Shown: piece by piece, positions 51,273-59,784 of the stretch
Layout of the letters: every line of letters starts with the position of its first letter
Position numbering within the stretch: the stretch's first letter is position 1
Assembly: GCF_009664365.1 (NCBI RefSeq)
Contig: NZ_CP044310.1
Coordinates: forward strand, 1,685,001-1,749,000
Reading direction: 5' to 3'
DNA: 64,000 bases
Origin: Paenibacillus xylanilyticus
Lineage (GTDB): Bacteria > Bacillota > Bacilli > Paenibacillales > Paenibacillaceae
Made by a program: the position numbers and the translations under genes
Notes under the pieces: model-generated
The model's database searches: none
Told to the model about the DNA's origin: nothing
Seen by the model: only the letters and a program-made list of their open reading frames with translations

Positions 51273-51893
51273 ATGAATCGAATTCTTAAGCCATATGTAT
51301 TGAATGTGGAATTATCCAATGATTTAAGTCAAAATATTCATTCATTCTTCGAAGCACATAATGATCCAGAAACCCTGAAACACACATTAGACGTTGCCGC
51401 AGAAGCAAAGCGAGTGGCCGGATTATTTGGAGCCGACCCTGAAAAGGCAGAACAAGCTGGATTATTGCACGATATTAGTAATGTGGTTCCAGTAAGTGAA
51501 ATGCTAAATCTGGCAAAGGCATTAGCGGTAGAAATCATGGATGAAGAATATAAGTATGATAGAATCATTCACCAGAAGTTATCTAAAGCTATGGCAAAAG
51601 AAATATTTCATATCAATGATCAAGAAATACTAAGTGCAATCGAATGTCATACCACGCTTAAACCACATTCTAGTTTACTGGATAAAGTACTTTTCATTTC
51701 AGACAAAATATCTTGGAATTTACCGGGAGAGCATGGTTACCTGCAAGAGATACGAGATAAAGTAGATGAATCCAATCTCAATGATGGAATACTCATCTAT
51801 TTGAACCATGTATGGGAACAACGTTCCAAGCTTAAATTAGTACATCCCTGGCTTATAGAAGCGAGAGAAGAATTGCTAGAATTGAATCGATAA
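51273..51893 (+). CDS. HD-domain hydrolase (YqeK-like, possible symmetrical Ap4A hydrolase)
   Basis: 206 residues. The HD metal motif reads ETLKHTLDVAAEAKRVAGLFGADPEKAEQAGLLHDISNVVP. LSAIECHTTLKPHSSLLDKVLFISDKISWN supplies the last Asp. This is the YqeK pattern; YqeK-type proteins cleave Ap4A symmetrically. TAGGTGGTCAAAAC precedes the ATG. The next gene follows after only 15 nt. Confidence 0.88.
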   Translation: MNRILKPYVLNVELSNDLSQNIHSFFEAHNDPETLKHTLDVAAEAKRVAGLFGADPEKAEQAGLLHDISNVVPVSEMLNLAKALAVEIMDEEYKYDRIIHQKLSKAMAKEIFHINDQEILSAIECHTTLKPHSSLLDKVLFISDKISWNLPGEHGYLQEIRDKVDESNLNDGILIYLNHVWEQRSKLKLVHPWLIEAREELLELNR

Positions 51894-51908
51894 TGAAAGG
51901 AGAAGAAT

Positions 51909-52457
51909 ATGCCTCAATTTCCCGTATTAGAGACAGCTCGGTTCGTATTAAGAGAGATTAAACAAGAAGATTCAAGAGATCTATTTCATTATTTTTCTTC
52001 ACATGAAGTGACGAAGTTTTATGATGTAGAGAGTTTTACGAGTGTTGAACAAGCGGAAGAGCTCATTCATAGATGGAATGATCGGTTTAATCAAGAACAG
52101 GCCATTCGCTGGGGAATTACGTTGAAATCGGAGAACAAGGTGATTGGCACATGTGGATTTCATAGTTGGGCGAAAAATCATTACAAAGCTCACATAGGCT
52201 ATGAATTAGCACCTAAGTATTGGGGACAAGGGTATATGAGCGAGGCGATCCAACGAATCACTGAATTTGGATTAAGCCATCTTGGATTAAACCGAATTGA
52301 AGCCTATGTAGAGCCAAATAATAAGGGATCCAGAAAGTTGCTTGAGAATATTGGATTCAGAGAAGAAGGAATTTTAAAGGAACATTATTATTGGAAGAAT
52401 CAGTTTGTGGATACGGTTATCTATGCTCTATTGAAGAGGCAGTTTCTACATCCTTGA
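51909..52457 (+). CDS. RimJ-type N-acetyltransferase
   Basis: 182 residues. TARFVLREIKQEDSRDLFHYFSSHEVTKFYDVESFTS and HIGYELAPKYWGQGYMSEAIQRITEFGLSHLGLNRIEAYVEPNNKGSRKLLENIGFREEGILKEHYYW are diagnostic of RimJ/RimL-family acetyltransferases. AAAGGAGAAGAAT precedes the ATG. Confidence 0.92.
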   Translation: MPQFPVLETARFVLREIKQEDSRDLFHYFSSHEVTKFYDVESFTSVEQAEELIHRWNDRFNQEQAIRWGITLKSENKVIGTCGFHSWAKNHYKAHIGYELAPKYWGQGYMSEAIQRITEFGLSHLGLNRIEAYVEPNNKGSRKLLENIGFREEGILKEHYYWKNQFVDTVIYALLKRQFLHP

Positions 52458-52558
52458 CTTCTTCCGTTGTAATCCTTGGAAAATCAGCATGAACGCCATG
52501 AAGAAATGTAAAAATAACATGATCTTATTCCGGTAGTTAACGGGGAAAGGAATAAACC

Positions 52559-53102
52559 ATGCTGAAACCAAATTTGGACATAAAAGCTGTTTTTATGGAC
52601 AGAGATGGAACCATCGGTAGCACAGGCCACTTTATTCATCCTAGAGATTTTGAATTATACCCTAATGCACAAGAAGCTATAGCGCTTCTGAAGAAAAATG
52701 GAATCAAGGTATTTGCTATAACGAATCAGTATCGGATATCGCGTGGAGAGGCAACGTTCCAAGAGTTTGAAGAACAATTTAGTGAATACGGATTCGATCA
52801 ATCCTATATTTGCCCACATGAACAAGAATGCAGCTGCCGAAAACCCAAACCGGGCATGTTGTTAGAGGCTTCACAGCAGCACCATCTAGATTTATCAAGA
52901 TGTATCGTTATTTGACGTAGGCGATACGGATATGCTTGCTGCTCACGCTGTTGGAGCTATGAAGGTTCTTGTAAGAACAGGCTGGGGAGAATCATCATTA
53001 ACAACGTACAGAAACAAGTGGAAGGAAACGGAACCTGATTACATAGCAGGAGACATTTTAGATGCAGTTTATTGGATCATCCAAGCCAAACTGAAGAATT
53101 GA
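52559..53102 (+). pseudogene. HAD-superfamily phosphatase (HisB/GmhB-like), frameshifted
   Basis: The first frame (52559-52915) reads AVFMDRDGTIGSTGHFIHPRDFELYPNAQEAIALLKKNGIKVFAITNQ, with the catalytic DxDGT motif. It also has the Cys/His zinc loop CPHEQECSCRKPKPGMLLEA. It stops right after CIVI. The natural continuation VGDTDMLAAHAVGAMKVLVRTGWGESS, which contains the GDxxxD motif, is in another frame from 52914 to the stop at 53100-53102. The joint lacks two bases or has one extra. Without GDxxD the first fragment should be inactive. Confidence 0.85.
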
Positions 53103-53119
53103 AATAGGAGGGAGTGCGC

Positions 53120-53983
53120 ATGAAATATCTTACAAAAGAGTGGTATGAACTTTGCCAACAAACACATCTCCATTTTGGTATGCGAGTACACAGCGGAGCC
53201 CAACAAATGGATGAAGAGCTTTATCTTCGATTATATAAAAGAAAAGAAAAAGAGCATGTAAAGTTTCAACGCGATGTTTACAATGTCGATCCCCGTTTTA
53301 TGCTGGAGCAGGATGGTGCGGTTCTGGTGCGTGCGGAGAAATTTATTAGTGGGGATGAGGTATCGGAAGAGGATACGATGGTTTATCATATGCCGACTGA
53401 GGAAAGAGAGCATATAGAGAAATTAATTGCAAATTACGATGCGAGGCCACCTTTTGATGAGTTGGGCAGCAAACAAGAATTTAAAGGTAATGTGGAATGG
53501 AACTGCGAAAACAAGATTGCACAATTACCGAAAGAGATCTATGACCAAATTGCAGATATTCGTGTATTTTCCCTGGGTTATTGCACTAAAAAAGTCATGC
53601 TGCAGTTGAAAAAACAGAGCAAATTAAATGAGGCTCAAATGCAGCTGATCTCGAAGGAATATAGAGAGGCGCAGCTAGCTGAACCTATTCCTGAACATAT
53701 TCGTAACCAGGTCCATTTTCATGATTGCACCGTGACGGAATTGGTCTCGGATTCGGACTTGGTCATTCGATTCGATACCCGTGGAGGGTTCACGAATTTA
53801 AATAAGATTACGTTTATTGCACCTGAGATCATCAAGCAAGAAGGGATCATTGTCGGTAGGTACTGGCTCTATCAAGAACTATATTGTATCGAAAATGGAT
53901 ATGAACTACATATGCTTTTTGATGGTGAAGAAATGTCTGAACTGATTATTCAGTGCCAGGATATTGTTGTAGAAGAAGAGTAA
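53120..53983 (+). CDS. DUF4085-family protein
   Basis: 287 residues. MKYLTKEWYELCQQTHLHFGMRVHSGAQQMDEELYLRLY and the later IRVFSLGYCTKKVMLQLKK and TVTELVSDSDLVIRFDTRGGFTNLNKITF match the DUF4085 pattern as I remember it. Function is unknown. The ATG at 53120 has GGAGGGAG 6 nt upstream; an in-frame GTG at 53114 would overlap that ribosome site. Confidence 0.8.
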   Translation: MKYLTKEWYELCQQTHLHFGMRVHSGAQQMDEELYLRLYKRKEKEHVKFQRDVYNVDPRFMLEQDGAVLVRAEKFISGDEVSEEDTMVYHMPTEEREHIEKLIANYDARPPFDELGSKQEFKGNVEWNCENKIAQLPKEIYDQIADIRVFSLGYCTKKVMLQLKKQSKLNEAQMQLISKEYREAQLAEPIPEHIRNQVHFHDCTVTELVSDSDLVIRFDTRGGFTNLNKITFIAPEIIKQEGIIVGRYWLYQELYCIENGYELHMLFDGEEMSELIIQCQDIVVEEE

Positions 53984-54055
53984 CGACATAAAGAATGAAG
54001 ATTGTCTGCAGTTGTAGCATTGTATTAATGGTGTCTTGAGGGAGGTACAGCATTT

Positions 54056-54529
54056 ATGAGCATGTCTGATTACTATAAGAACCTTAGAGCTAAGATTGGG
54101 AATGATCTCATATTTATGCCAGGTGTGGCTGGTATTATTCGAAATGAACATGGAGAGATTCTATTTGGACGTAAACACAATGAATCAACATGGGGGCTAA
54201 TTGCTGGAGCAATTGAGATTGGTGAAACACCAGCACAAGCGATGGTCAGAGAAGCATTGGAGGAGACAGGTCTTGTCGTTGAACCCAAAAAGATCATTGG
54301 TGTCTACGGCGGAGAAGGTCAACGTTTTACATATCATAACGGTCATCAAGTTGAATATCTAACCATTGTATTTGAATGCAGAATCCTATCGGGGCAATTA
54401 ACATCAAATAGTGAAGAGATGAAGGATTTGCAATTTTTCCGTGAGCATGAACGTCCACCTTTAGCCAATCATTACCCGGATTACATTTTCAGTTCCAATC
54501 AAGAAGAACGAGCACATTTTGATAGATAA
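54056..54529 (+). CDS. NUDIX hydrolase
   Basis: 157 residues. The Nudix box reads GAIEIGETPAQAMVREALEETGLVVEPKKIIG. The N-terminal SDYYKNLRAKIGNDLIFMPGVAGIIRNEHGEILFGRK is typical of the YjhB-like branch with a short helical leader. Substrate unknown. GGGAGGTACAGCATTT precedes the ATG. Confidence 0.92.
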   Translation: MSMSDYYKNLRAKIGNDLIFMPGVAGIIRNEHGEILFGRKHNESTWGLIAGAIEIGETPAQAMVREALEETGLVVEPKKIIGVYGGEGQRFTYHNGHQVEYLTIVFECRILSGQLTSNSEEMKDLQFFREHERPPLANHYPDYIFSSNQEERAHFDR

Positions 54530-54620
54530 TCCAATATCGATTGTGGTTTGAAGAATACTGACCGATTTGCATCAATAAAGTATAAGGAAAAGATACTACA
54601 TTTAGATGTGGGGATGTGAA

Positions 54621-55004
54621 TTGGTGATATTGGTGTCTTCGATATTGTTTTCTGTCCTAATTCTGATTGTCATTCTCTTTCAAGTGGCACTCGCTGCAGG
54701 TATGCCGTGGGGAGAGGCAGCGATGGGTGGGAAGTTTCCCGGGAAATATCCGACAACCATGCGTTATTCCTGTTTGCTGCAGATCACTATTCTCATATTC
54801 ATTGGTTTAGTTGTACTGAGTAGAGCGGGTATGCTATTGCCTGAGTGGTCTTCGTTTGCAAATACAGCAATTTGGTTTATTGTTGGGTATCTGGTGCTGG
54901 GAACAATCCTAAATCTGATAACACGCAGCGTGTGGGAACGAAGAATCTGGGCTCCGGTAACGCTACTGCTCCTTATTACCAGTTTGACTATTGCCTTATC
55001 TTAA
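54621..55004 (+). CDS. Small integral membrane protein, unknown function
   Basis: About 127 residues with four hydrophobic segments (ILVSSILFSVLILIVILFQVALA, ITILIFIGLVVLSRAGM, AIWFIVGYLVLGTILNLIT, APVTLLLLITSLTIAL). The loop GMPWGEAAMGGKFPGKYPTTMRY is conserved-looking. No family name is certain. I chose TTG 54621 because TGGGGATG lies about 5 nt upstream; an in-frame ATG at 54606 has no ribosome site. Confidence 0.72.
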   Translation: MVILVSSILFSVLILIVILFQVALAAGMPWGEAAMGGKFPGKYPTTMRYSCLLQITILIFIGLVVLSRAGMLLPEWSSFANTAIWFIVGYLVLGTILNLITRSVWERRIWAPVTLLLLITSLTIALS

Positions 55005-55019
55005 CAATGAGTATCTGAA

Positions 55020-55058
55020 CCAAAGGCCCTGGCATGTATGCATAAGGGCTCTTTAATA
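55020..55058 (+). terminator. Possible rho-independent terminator
   Basis: AAAGGCCCT and AGGGCTCTTT pair imperfectly around the loop GGCATGTATGCATA. Only a few T residues follow, so the call is tentative. Confidence 0.45.
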
Positions 55059-55135
55059 GTTTTGAATCGTCATTTATACTAATGGTAGTTTCACCCATAC
55101 ATAGAAAAAGAACAACGGAGAGGAGAGGCGCTATT

Positions 55136-56176
55136 ATGCCTATCTACTACTACATTGCAGCAGGATTACTGGTGGTTGCAGCCTTGGTGATTCGGCGCAG
55201 GATCAGGATTTTTCGTTCAAAAGGAAGACGCAGAGGGCACACGAGAGTTACGTATAGACGAAAAAAATTACCTTTGAATCTGGGACTGCGTGATGACATT
55301 TCCTACGATAAAACCGTTCAACAATTGGAGAAGAGCTTTAATAAGCATTTTTCGAATAAACTAAAGCTCCGTATGGAGCAGGAATATCCTCATATGAAAA
55401 AGCTGGAGTATCGATGGAAGCTGCTCGAGCTTAAAAGATACTTTGTTATGGCTTCTCTGCTAAAACAGGTCCCGATGTTTAGCGATGAGGTAGACGAGTT
55501 ATGGCACGAAATGCTGATGTTTACCAAATCCTATGCTGATTTTTGTGCAGAATTTATGGGTTCCACGGTACATCATGAGCCGGCAGTTACCCGCCGTGAG
55601 AATCCAGGCGCACGGGCATGGTTTGACTGGGTGTACTGTCAATTATTCGAGTTCACTCCATATAGCTCCGCAATCTGGGGGGAGTTCTTCAGCTACCCGA
55701 TATCCGGTGAACTGCAGACACTGATCGCTCAGGGAGATCGAACTGAATTGGTGAATCAATTTTTCCACACTAGACGCATGCAGGAAGATCCTGAAGCTGC
55801 ACAGGTCATTTCTTATTTGATTGAGAGGCTGCAGAGATCAGCAAGTCTAAGCGAAAAAGAGCTATCCCTCGAATCCTCAGGTTCAGTCGATGTGGCTCTC
55901 ATCATGGCAAGTGCCATGGTATATCACTCCATGTATCATGAGGCAACGTACGGAGTGCACATGGGTCGTCTCGAACAGGAACTTATCCCACCGGAAAAGG
56001 CTGGGCAAGGAGCTTCGTCAAGCAGCAGTTGTTCAAGCAGTTCAAGCTGTTATGCCGATCATTGTAACGACAGCAGCGGCTCCTCGGGAAATTCTGGTTC
56101 ATCGTGCAGTAGCTCCTCTTCTGACTCTTCCTGCAGCTCATCCAGCTGCTCATCTTGTGGCGGAGGCGGGGATTAA
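55136..56176 (+). CDS. Membrane-anchored GRDP-like (DUF1399-type) protein with Ser/Cys-rich tail
   Basis: 346 residues. An N-terminal membrane helix (YYYIAAGLLVVAALVI) is followed by a very basic stretch. The core FVMASLLKQVPMFSDEVDELWHEMLMFTKSYADFCAEFMGSTVHHEPA resembles the glycine-rich-domain-protein (DUF1399) signature, VPSxxVDxxWHxHLxxTxxYxxFC…HxP. The last 50 residues are almost only Ser, Cys and Gly with a few Asp, ending SCGGGGD. In related proteins the tail is Gly/Cys-rich. Such tails suggest metal binding or surface exposure, but neither is shown. ATG 55136 follows GAGAGGAGAGGCG. It is closely linked to two downstream unknown genes. Confidence 0.75.
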   Translation: MPIYYYIAAGLLVVAALVIRRRIRIFRSKGRRRGHTRVTYRRKKLPLNLGLRDDISYDKTVQQLEKSFNKHFSNKLKLRMEQEYPHMKKLEYRWKLLELKRYFVMASLLKQVPMFSDEVDELWHEMLMFTKSYADFCAEFMGSTVHHEPAVTRRENPGARAWFDWVYCQLFEFTPYSSAIWGEFFSYPISGELQTLIAQGDRTELVNQFFHTRRMQEDPEAAQVISYLIERLQRSASLSEKELSLESSGSVDVALIMASAMVYHSMYHEATYGVHMGRLEQELIPPEKAGQGASSSSSCSSSSSCYADHCNDSSGSSGNSGSSCSSSSSDSSCSSSSCSSCGGGGD

Positions 56177-56191
56177 TGAAAGAGGGATCGT

Positions 56192-56692
56192 ATGACGGAT
56201 AGATTTCATTTGGAACGTGTTGATGTAGAAGAGCCAGCAGATGAGAATCGGGTCTCTGGATATGGGATGCTTGAGCTGTTCCAATCCGAGGTGGAGTATC
56301 GATTTAATACGGAAGACATTCGTTTAGAAGAAGCAGAGGGGTACATCCAAAATGTGCTGAATCGCTTGCCGGACGAAACGGTTAACGACATATGCAACCG
56401 GGCATATGAATGGAAAACAGAGAAAATGTCAAGTGATACGGTGGACTACCCTGCAGGCTTAGCCGAAATGGAAGGTAGGGGGATTCTCACGTTCATGGCG
56501 GTTGGCGAAGTTGAACTTTATCGGAATCCAGCTAATTCGGATGATCAGATCTTGGGAGCCATACTAGGTGGAAGTACGGATTGGGACACGGAGAACGGTA
56601 TGGAAATAGTTATGCTTGGTCATCAGGTTCTTGAAGTACGTGAGTATTTGGGGTATGGCGAATTTGCCATCTGGACTGAATCGGATGAGTAG
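56192..56692 (+). CDS. Protein of unknown function, 166 residues
   Basis: Acidic soluble protein: ERVDVEEPADENRVSGYGMLELFQSEVEYRFNTEDIRLEEAEGYIQNVLNRLPDETVNDICNRAYEWKTEK. The second half is beta-rich and ends LGYGEFAIWTESDE. I recognise no family. GAAAGAGGGATCGT precedes the ATG. It starts 15 nt after the Ser/Cys-tail gene, so it is probably in one operon with it. Confidence 0.7.
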   Translation: MTDRFHLERVDVEEPADENRVSGYGMLELFQSEVEYRFNTEDIRLEEAEGYIQNVLNRLPDETVNDICNRAYEWKTEKMSSDTVDYPAGLAEMEGRGILTFMAVGEVELYRNPANSDDQILGAILGGSTDWDTENGMEIVMLGHQVLEVREYLGYGEFAIWTESDE

Positions 56693-56707
56693 TATTGGTT
56701 ATAAGGG

Positions 56708-57247
56708 GTGGGCAGAATCGGAAATACCATTTCAATGCCTGTACATGCTGTACCAGTGATCGAATCCATCGGAATGTCCAATGGGTTAACATCAGTGTTT
56801 ATAGAAGTGCTCTCCATCAGTGGCTCGATGCTCGCCAGGACGAACCGTGAGAGGGAAATGACCATCTGGTTGGCCCAGCGGGACCAGTCCATCGTAGGCA
56901 TTGGAACGGTTGGCTTCGACATCGATGAGATGCCTTGGTCTATAGATACCTTTGAAGAGGAAAAAGATTTTGTGCTCCGTATGATTATATATGCTATTGC
57001 TGGAGCGGGGTGGGAGAGGTTAAGTTATAAACCGCGAGAAGAGTCGCTCATACCCTGCTTGGAGCAATTACAGATCATGATTCATACGTTTACTAAAGGA
57101 GATGTTACTCTGGACAATTATCTGGAGTGGTCCGAGATTGAAGAGGATGACGATCAACCGACAATCCCGCCAGGTTACCCGAAATGTGCTAAACATGAAG
57201 TGTACTTGTCTTGCCATGGCTGCGTTTTATGTAATAATGGAAGTTAG
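56708..57247 (+). CDS. Protein of unknown function with C-terminal Cys/His cluster
   Basis: 179 residues from GTG 56708 (TAAGGG is close upstream, so the start is uncertain; an in-frame ATG at 56735 is an alternative). The centre reads EMTIWLAQRDQSIVGIGTVGFDIDEMPWSIDTFEEEKDFVLRMIIYAIAGAGWERL. The end CAKHEVYLSCHGCVLCNN has four Cys and two His in a zinc-ribbon-like spacing. No family is recognised. Third gene of the 55.1-57.2 kb set. Confidence 0.62.
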   Translation: MGRIGNTISMPVHAVPVIESIGMSNGLTSVFIEVLSISGSMLARTNREREMTIWLAQRDQSIVGIGTVGFDIDEMPWSIDTFEEEKDFVLRMIIYAIAGAGWERLSYKPREESLIPCLEQLQIMIHTFTKGDVTLDNYLEWSEIEEDDDQPTIPPGYPKCAKHEVYLSCHGCVLCNNGS

Positions 57248-57374
57248 AGACCTTCTGCCAGTGGAAGAATGAGTAATGAAGAAGAATACAAAGAACAGGC
57301 CAAGAGATTCAAAACAAGCTTCGCAATTAACATCAGTTATCTCGTCAATAAGAAGTACATAATGTTTGGGAGGA

Positions 57375-57668
57375 ATGGATTTGAAAGCATTGTCGATCAT
57401 TGGGATCGTGTTGTTCACATTAACGTTTTTTGCGATATTCAGTTTAGGGCCAGAAGATCCAGATAATGCTGCATTTTTGGCGCTGTTAACCATGTTGTAT
57501 GCAATCCCTTTTTCAATTGTTGTTTTGGTTAGAGCTAATAAGTTAAAAAAGCCGCCCGTTAATGTTCATGAACAACTTTTGCAGTTAGGTGAGCTGAAGG
57601 AAAAAAACATCATTACTGACTATGAATTTGATCAAAAGAAACATAAACTGCTCTCTAAGTACAAGTAA
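57375..57668 (+). CDS. SHOCT-domain membrane protein
   Basis: 97 residues. Two membrane helices (ALSIIGIVLFTLTFFAIFSLG and AAFLALLTMLYAIPFSIVVLV) precede a C-terminal SHOCT motif (LLQLGELKEKNIITDYEFDQKKHKLLSKY). ATG 57375 follows TTGGGAGGA. The role of SHOCT proteins is unknown; the motif often ends short membrane proteins. Confidence 0.85.
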   Translation: MDLKALSIIGIVLFTLTFFAIFSLGPEDPDNAAFLALLTMLYAIPFSIVVLVRANKLKKPPVNVHEQLLQLGELKEKNIITDYEFDQKKHKLLSKYK

Positions 57669-57730
57669 TCCAGAAAATCAGATGGTTTAGAGCTTGGCCA
57701 ACCGATAAGAGAAGACAGATATACACCAAA

Positions 57731-57770
57731 CAAAAACAGGGCATTCCCTTGAGGGAATGCCCTGTTTTTG
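57731..57770. terminator. Bidirectional rho-independent terminator
   Basis: AAAAACAGGGCATTCCCT and AGGGAATGCCCTGTTTTT form an 18-bp perfect stem around a 2-4 nt loop, with T-runs on both strands. It separates the SHOCT gene and the CDF exporter gene. Confidence 0.92.
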
Positions 57771-57796
57771 TTTTACCGCTATACGTTGCACCATTC

Positions 57797-58765
57797 TCAA
57801 TGGTGATGATGTGCGTGCGCATCAGGTGCGTCGCCCTTAACCGTACATAATACTGAACTGTCGTGAAGGTGGTTCTCGGACTCTACCTGCAAGGTGACAT
57901 GCTTGATATCTTTGTGCTCCAGCATATGTTCGATCTTCTGCACAAGCGTCTCAGCTTCATAGATGGTCAATGTTCCATCGACCACAATATGAGCGGTCAG
58001 TGCATTCAGGTTACTAGTAATGGACCATACATGAACATCGTGAACGCCATGGACACCGTCTACTTTTTTAATTGTTTGCACGAGGTCATTAACATCCACA
58101 TTCGCCGGGGTGCCTTCCATCAAAATATGCAGGGAAGACTTCGTTACGAAGAATCCGCTTCGCAAAACCAGCACGGCTACGATTACACTTGCGAGTGGAT
58201 CTGCCCAGCCCCAGCCGAAGAACATCATCAGCAGTGCTGCCGCAATGGCCCCAATGGAACCCAGCATATCGCTGATGACATGCAGGTAGGCACCTCGCAT
58301 ATTGAGGTTATTCTCCGTGTCGCTGCCGCGCATCATAATCCAAGCAACGAGAATGTTCACGAGCAACCCAACGATGCTGATGATCAGCATGCCGAACGTG
58401 GCTACTTCCGGTGGATGGATGAAGCGGCCGATTGCTTCGTAAAAGATGTATAGGGAGATGGCGATTAAGGTGACTCCGTTTAAGGTAGCAGCCAAAATCT
58501 CAAATCGTCTATATCCGTAGGTTTTGCCAGTATTCACTGCCTTTTCCCCAAAGGTAAACGCCAGTAAAGCAATTCCCAGAGCGACTGCGTCTGACAGCAT
58601 ATGTCCTGCATCGGAGATGAGGGCCAGACTGTTGGTCACAAAGCCGCCTACAGCTTCTACGATCATATAGAGCGTAATGATAATGAAGGAAAACAGCAGT
58701 ACTTTCTTGTTATTGGGATGTGCATGTTGGTGTCCATGGTCGTGATTGTGGTGATGTCCGGACAT
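57797..58765 (-). CDS. czcD: Cation diffusion facilitator (CzcD-like zinc/cobalt/cadmium exporter)
   Basis: About 322 residues. A His-rich N-terminus (SGHHHNHDHGHQHAH) and a His-rich C-terminus (DAHAHHHH) flank six membrane segments. The metal site has ALISDAGHMLSDAVALGIAL and AYLHVISDMLGSIGAIAA (HxxxD motifs). The cytoplasmic C-terminal domain contains VHDVHVWSITSNLNALTAHIVVD. AGGAGAGGATCTCGT precedes the ATG at 58765; a start eight codons upstream would hide that site. A CzrA/ArsR-type palindrome lies about 100 bp upstream, so metal-induced expression is likely. Confidence 0.92.
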   Translation of the reverse strand: MSGHHHNHDHGHQHAHPNNKKVLLFSFIIITLYMIVEAVGGFVTNSLALISDAGHMLSDAVALGIALLAFTFGEKAVNTGKTYGYRRFEILAATLNGVTLIAISLYIFYEAIGRFIHPPEVATFGMLIISIVGLLVNILVAWIMMRGSDTENNLNMRGAYLHVISDMLGSIGAIAAALLMMFFGWGWADPLASVIVAVLVLRSGFFVTKSSLHILMEGTPANVDVNDLVQTIKKVDGVHGVHDVHVWSITSNLNALTAHIVVDGTLTIYEAETLVQKIEHMLEHKDIKHVTLQVESENHLHDSSVLCTVKGDAPDAHAHHHH

Positions 58766-58866
58766 ACGAGATCCTCTCCTTTGGAGCATGGCTCCGTTAT
58801 GTAATAATGATAATTGCTATTGTGACTTAGGATATCCCTTGCATGAATCTAATTAATCAAATGAAT

Positions 58867-58886
58867 ATATGAGCGAACGTTCATAT
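58867..58886. promoter_or_regulatory. Putative CzrA/ArsR-type operator upstream of the CDF gene
   Basis: ATATGAGCGAACGTTCATAT is a 20-bp imperfect palindrome of the ATATGAAC…TTCATAT class bound by ArsR/SmtB metal sensors such as CzrA. No ArsR gene is in the window. Assignment by motif resemblance. Confidence 0.6.
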
Positions 58887-59106
58887 GTTATGGTTTTATT
58901 ATAGATGTGCCTAATAATAGTGTCAACCAGATTCAACAAAATATAAACACGAAAAGCATTGCTTCCAGTGGTGTGCTGGCGAACGACTTGGCTTTTGTGC
59001 TACCATCTGTGCAGGATCCATGTGCGGAAGTACTCGTAACAAAATTCAAACCAATAAATATGATCATTATTCATTCAACTTAGAAACAGAGGGGCGGACA
59101 AACGAT

Positions 59107-59784
59107 ATGAAACACCTGCTTCTGGCGGACGATGACGCCAACATTAGGGCACTCCTTCGGCATGTCATGACCAAAGAGGGGTATCAGGTGCATGAAGCAC
59201 AGGATGGGATGGAAGCGGTCAAGCTAATCAAAGAAACACCGATTGATCTGGCGATCCTGGACGTGATGATGCCAGGCATGGACGGACTGGAGCTATGCGA
59301 TTTCATCCGGCAGCAGTATGACATACCGATTGTGCTGCTAACGGCAAGGGACCAGCTATCCGACAAGAGGGAGGGCTATCTGAAAGGCACGGATGAATAC
59401 GTGACGAAGCCGTTTGAACCCGAAGAGTTGATTTACAGGGTCAAGGCACTGTTTCGCCGTTATCACCGCACCTCAAGTGATATCATTCGCATGAATCGCA
59501 TCATAATTGACCGGAATAACGTGGAGGTATCTGATGGTCAATCCATTTTGTTTTTGCCCATGAAGGAGTTCGAGCTTCTTTCCCAGCTGGCACAATATCC
59601 AGGTCGTTTATTCTCGCGAGATGAATTAATTAGACTTGTCTGGGGCGCAGATTACGAAGGAGATGACCGTACGGTGGATGTGCACATCAAGCGGTTACGC
59701 GATCGGTTTGCTGATTATACAGATGACTTTGTCATTCATACGGTACGGGGGATCGGTTACAAGATGGAGGTGAAAACCCGTTGA
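59107..59784 (+). CDS. hssR: Heme-responsive response regulator HssR
   Basis: 225 residues, OmpR-type. The receiver domain has LLADDDANIR (Asp8-10), phospho-acceptor Asp52 (LAILDVMMPGMDG) and Lys in EYVTKPFEPEEL. The C-terminal winged helix ends WGADYEGDDRTVDVHIKRLRDRF…VRGIGYKME. The segments DIPIVLLTARDQLSDKREGYLKGTDEYVTKPFE and DYEGDDRTVDVHIKRLR closely follow Staphylococcus aureus HssR. The neighbours (an HssS-like kinase and HrtB/HrtA-like transporter) support the name. I chose ATG 59107; a longer frame upstream has no ribosome site. Its stop overlaps the kinase start (TTGA). Confidence 0.88.
   Translation: MKHLLLADDDANIRALLRHVMTKEGYQVHEAQDGMEAVKLIKETPIDLAILDVMMPGMDGLELCDFIRQQYDIPIVLLTARDQLSDKREGYLKGTDEYVTKPFEPEELIYRVKALFRRYHRTSSDIIRMNRIIIDRNNVEVSDGQSILFLPMKEFELLSQLAQYPGRLFSRDELIRLVWGADYEGDDRTVDVHIKRLRDRFADYTDDFVIHTVRGIGYKMEVKTR

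Noticed and set aside
57269..57466. 65-codon frame MSNEEEYKEQAKRFKTSF… overlapping the SHOCT gene
   Set aside because: The first half looks coding but the second half overlaps the well-supported SHOCT gene in another frame; possibly a truncated gene, but not strong enough to call.
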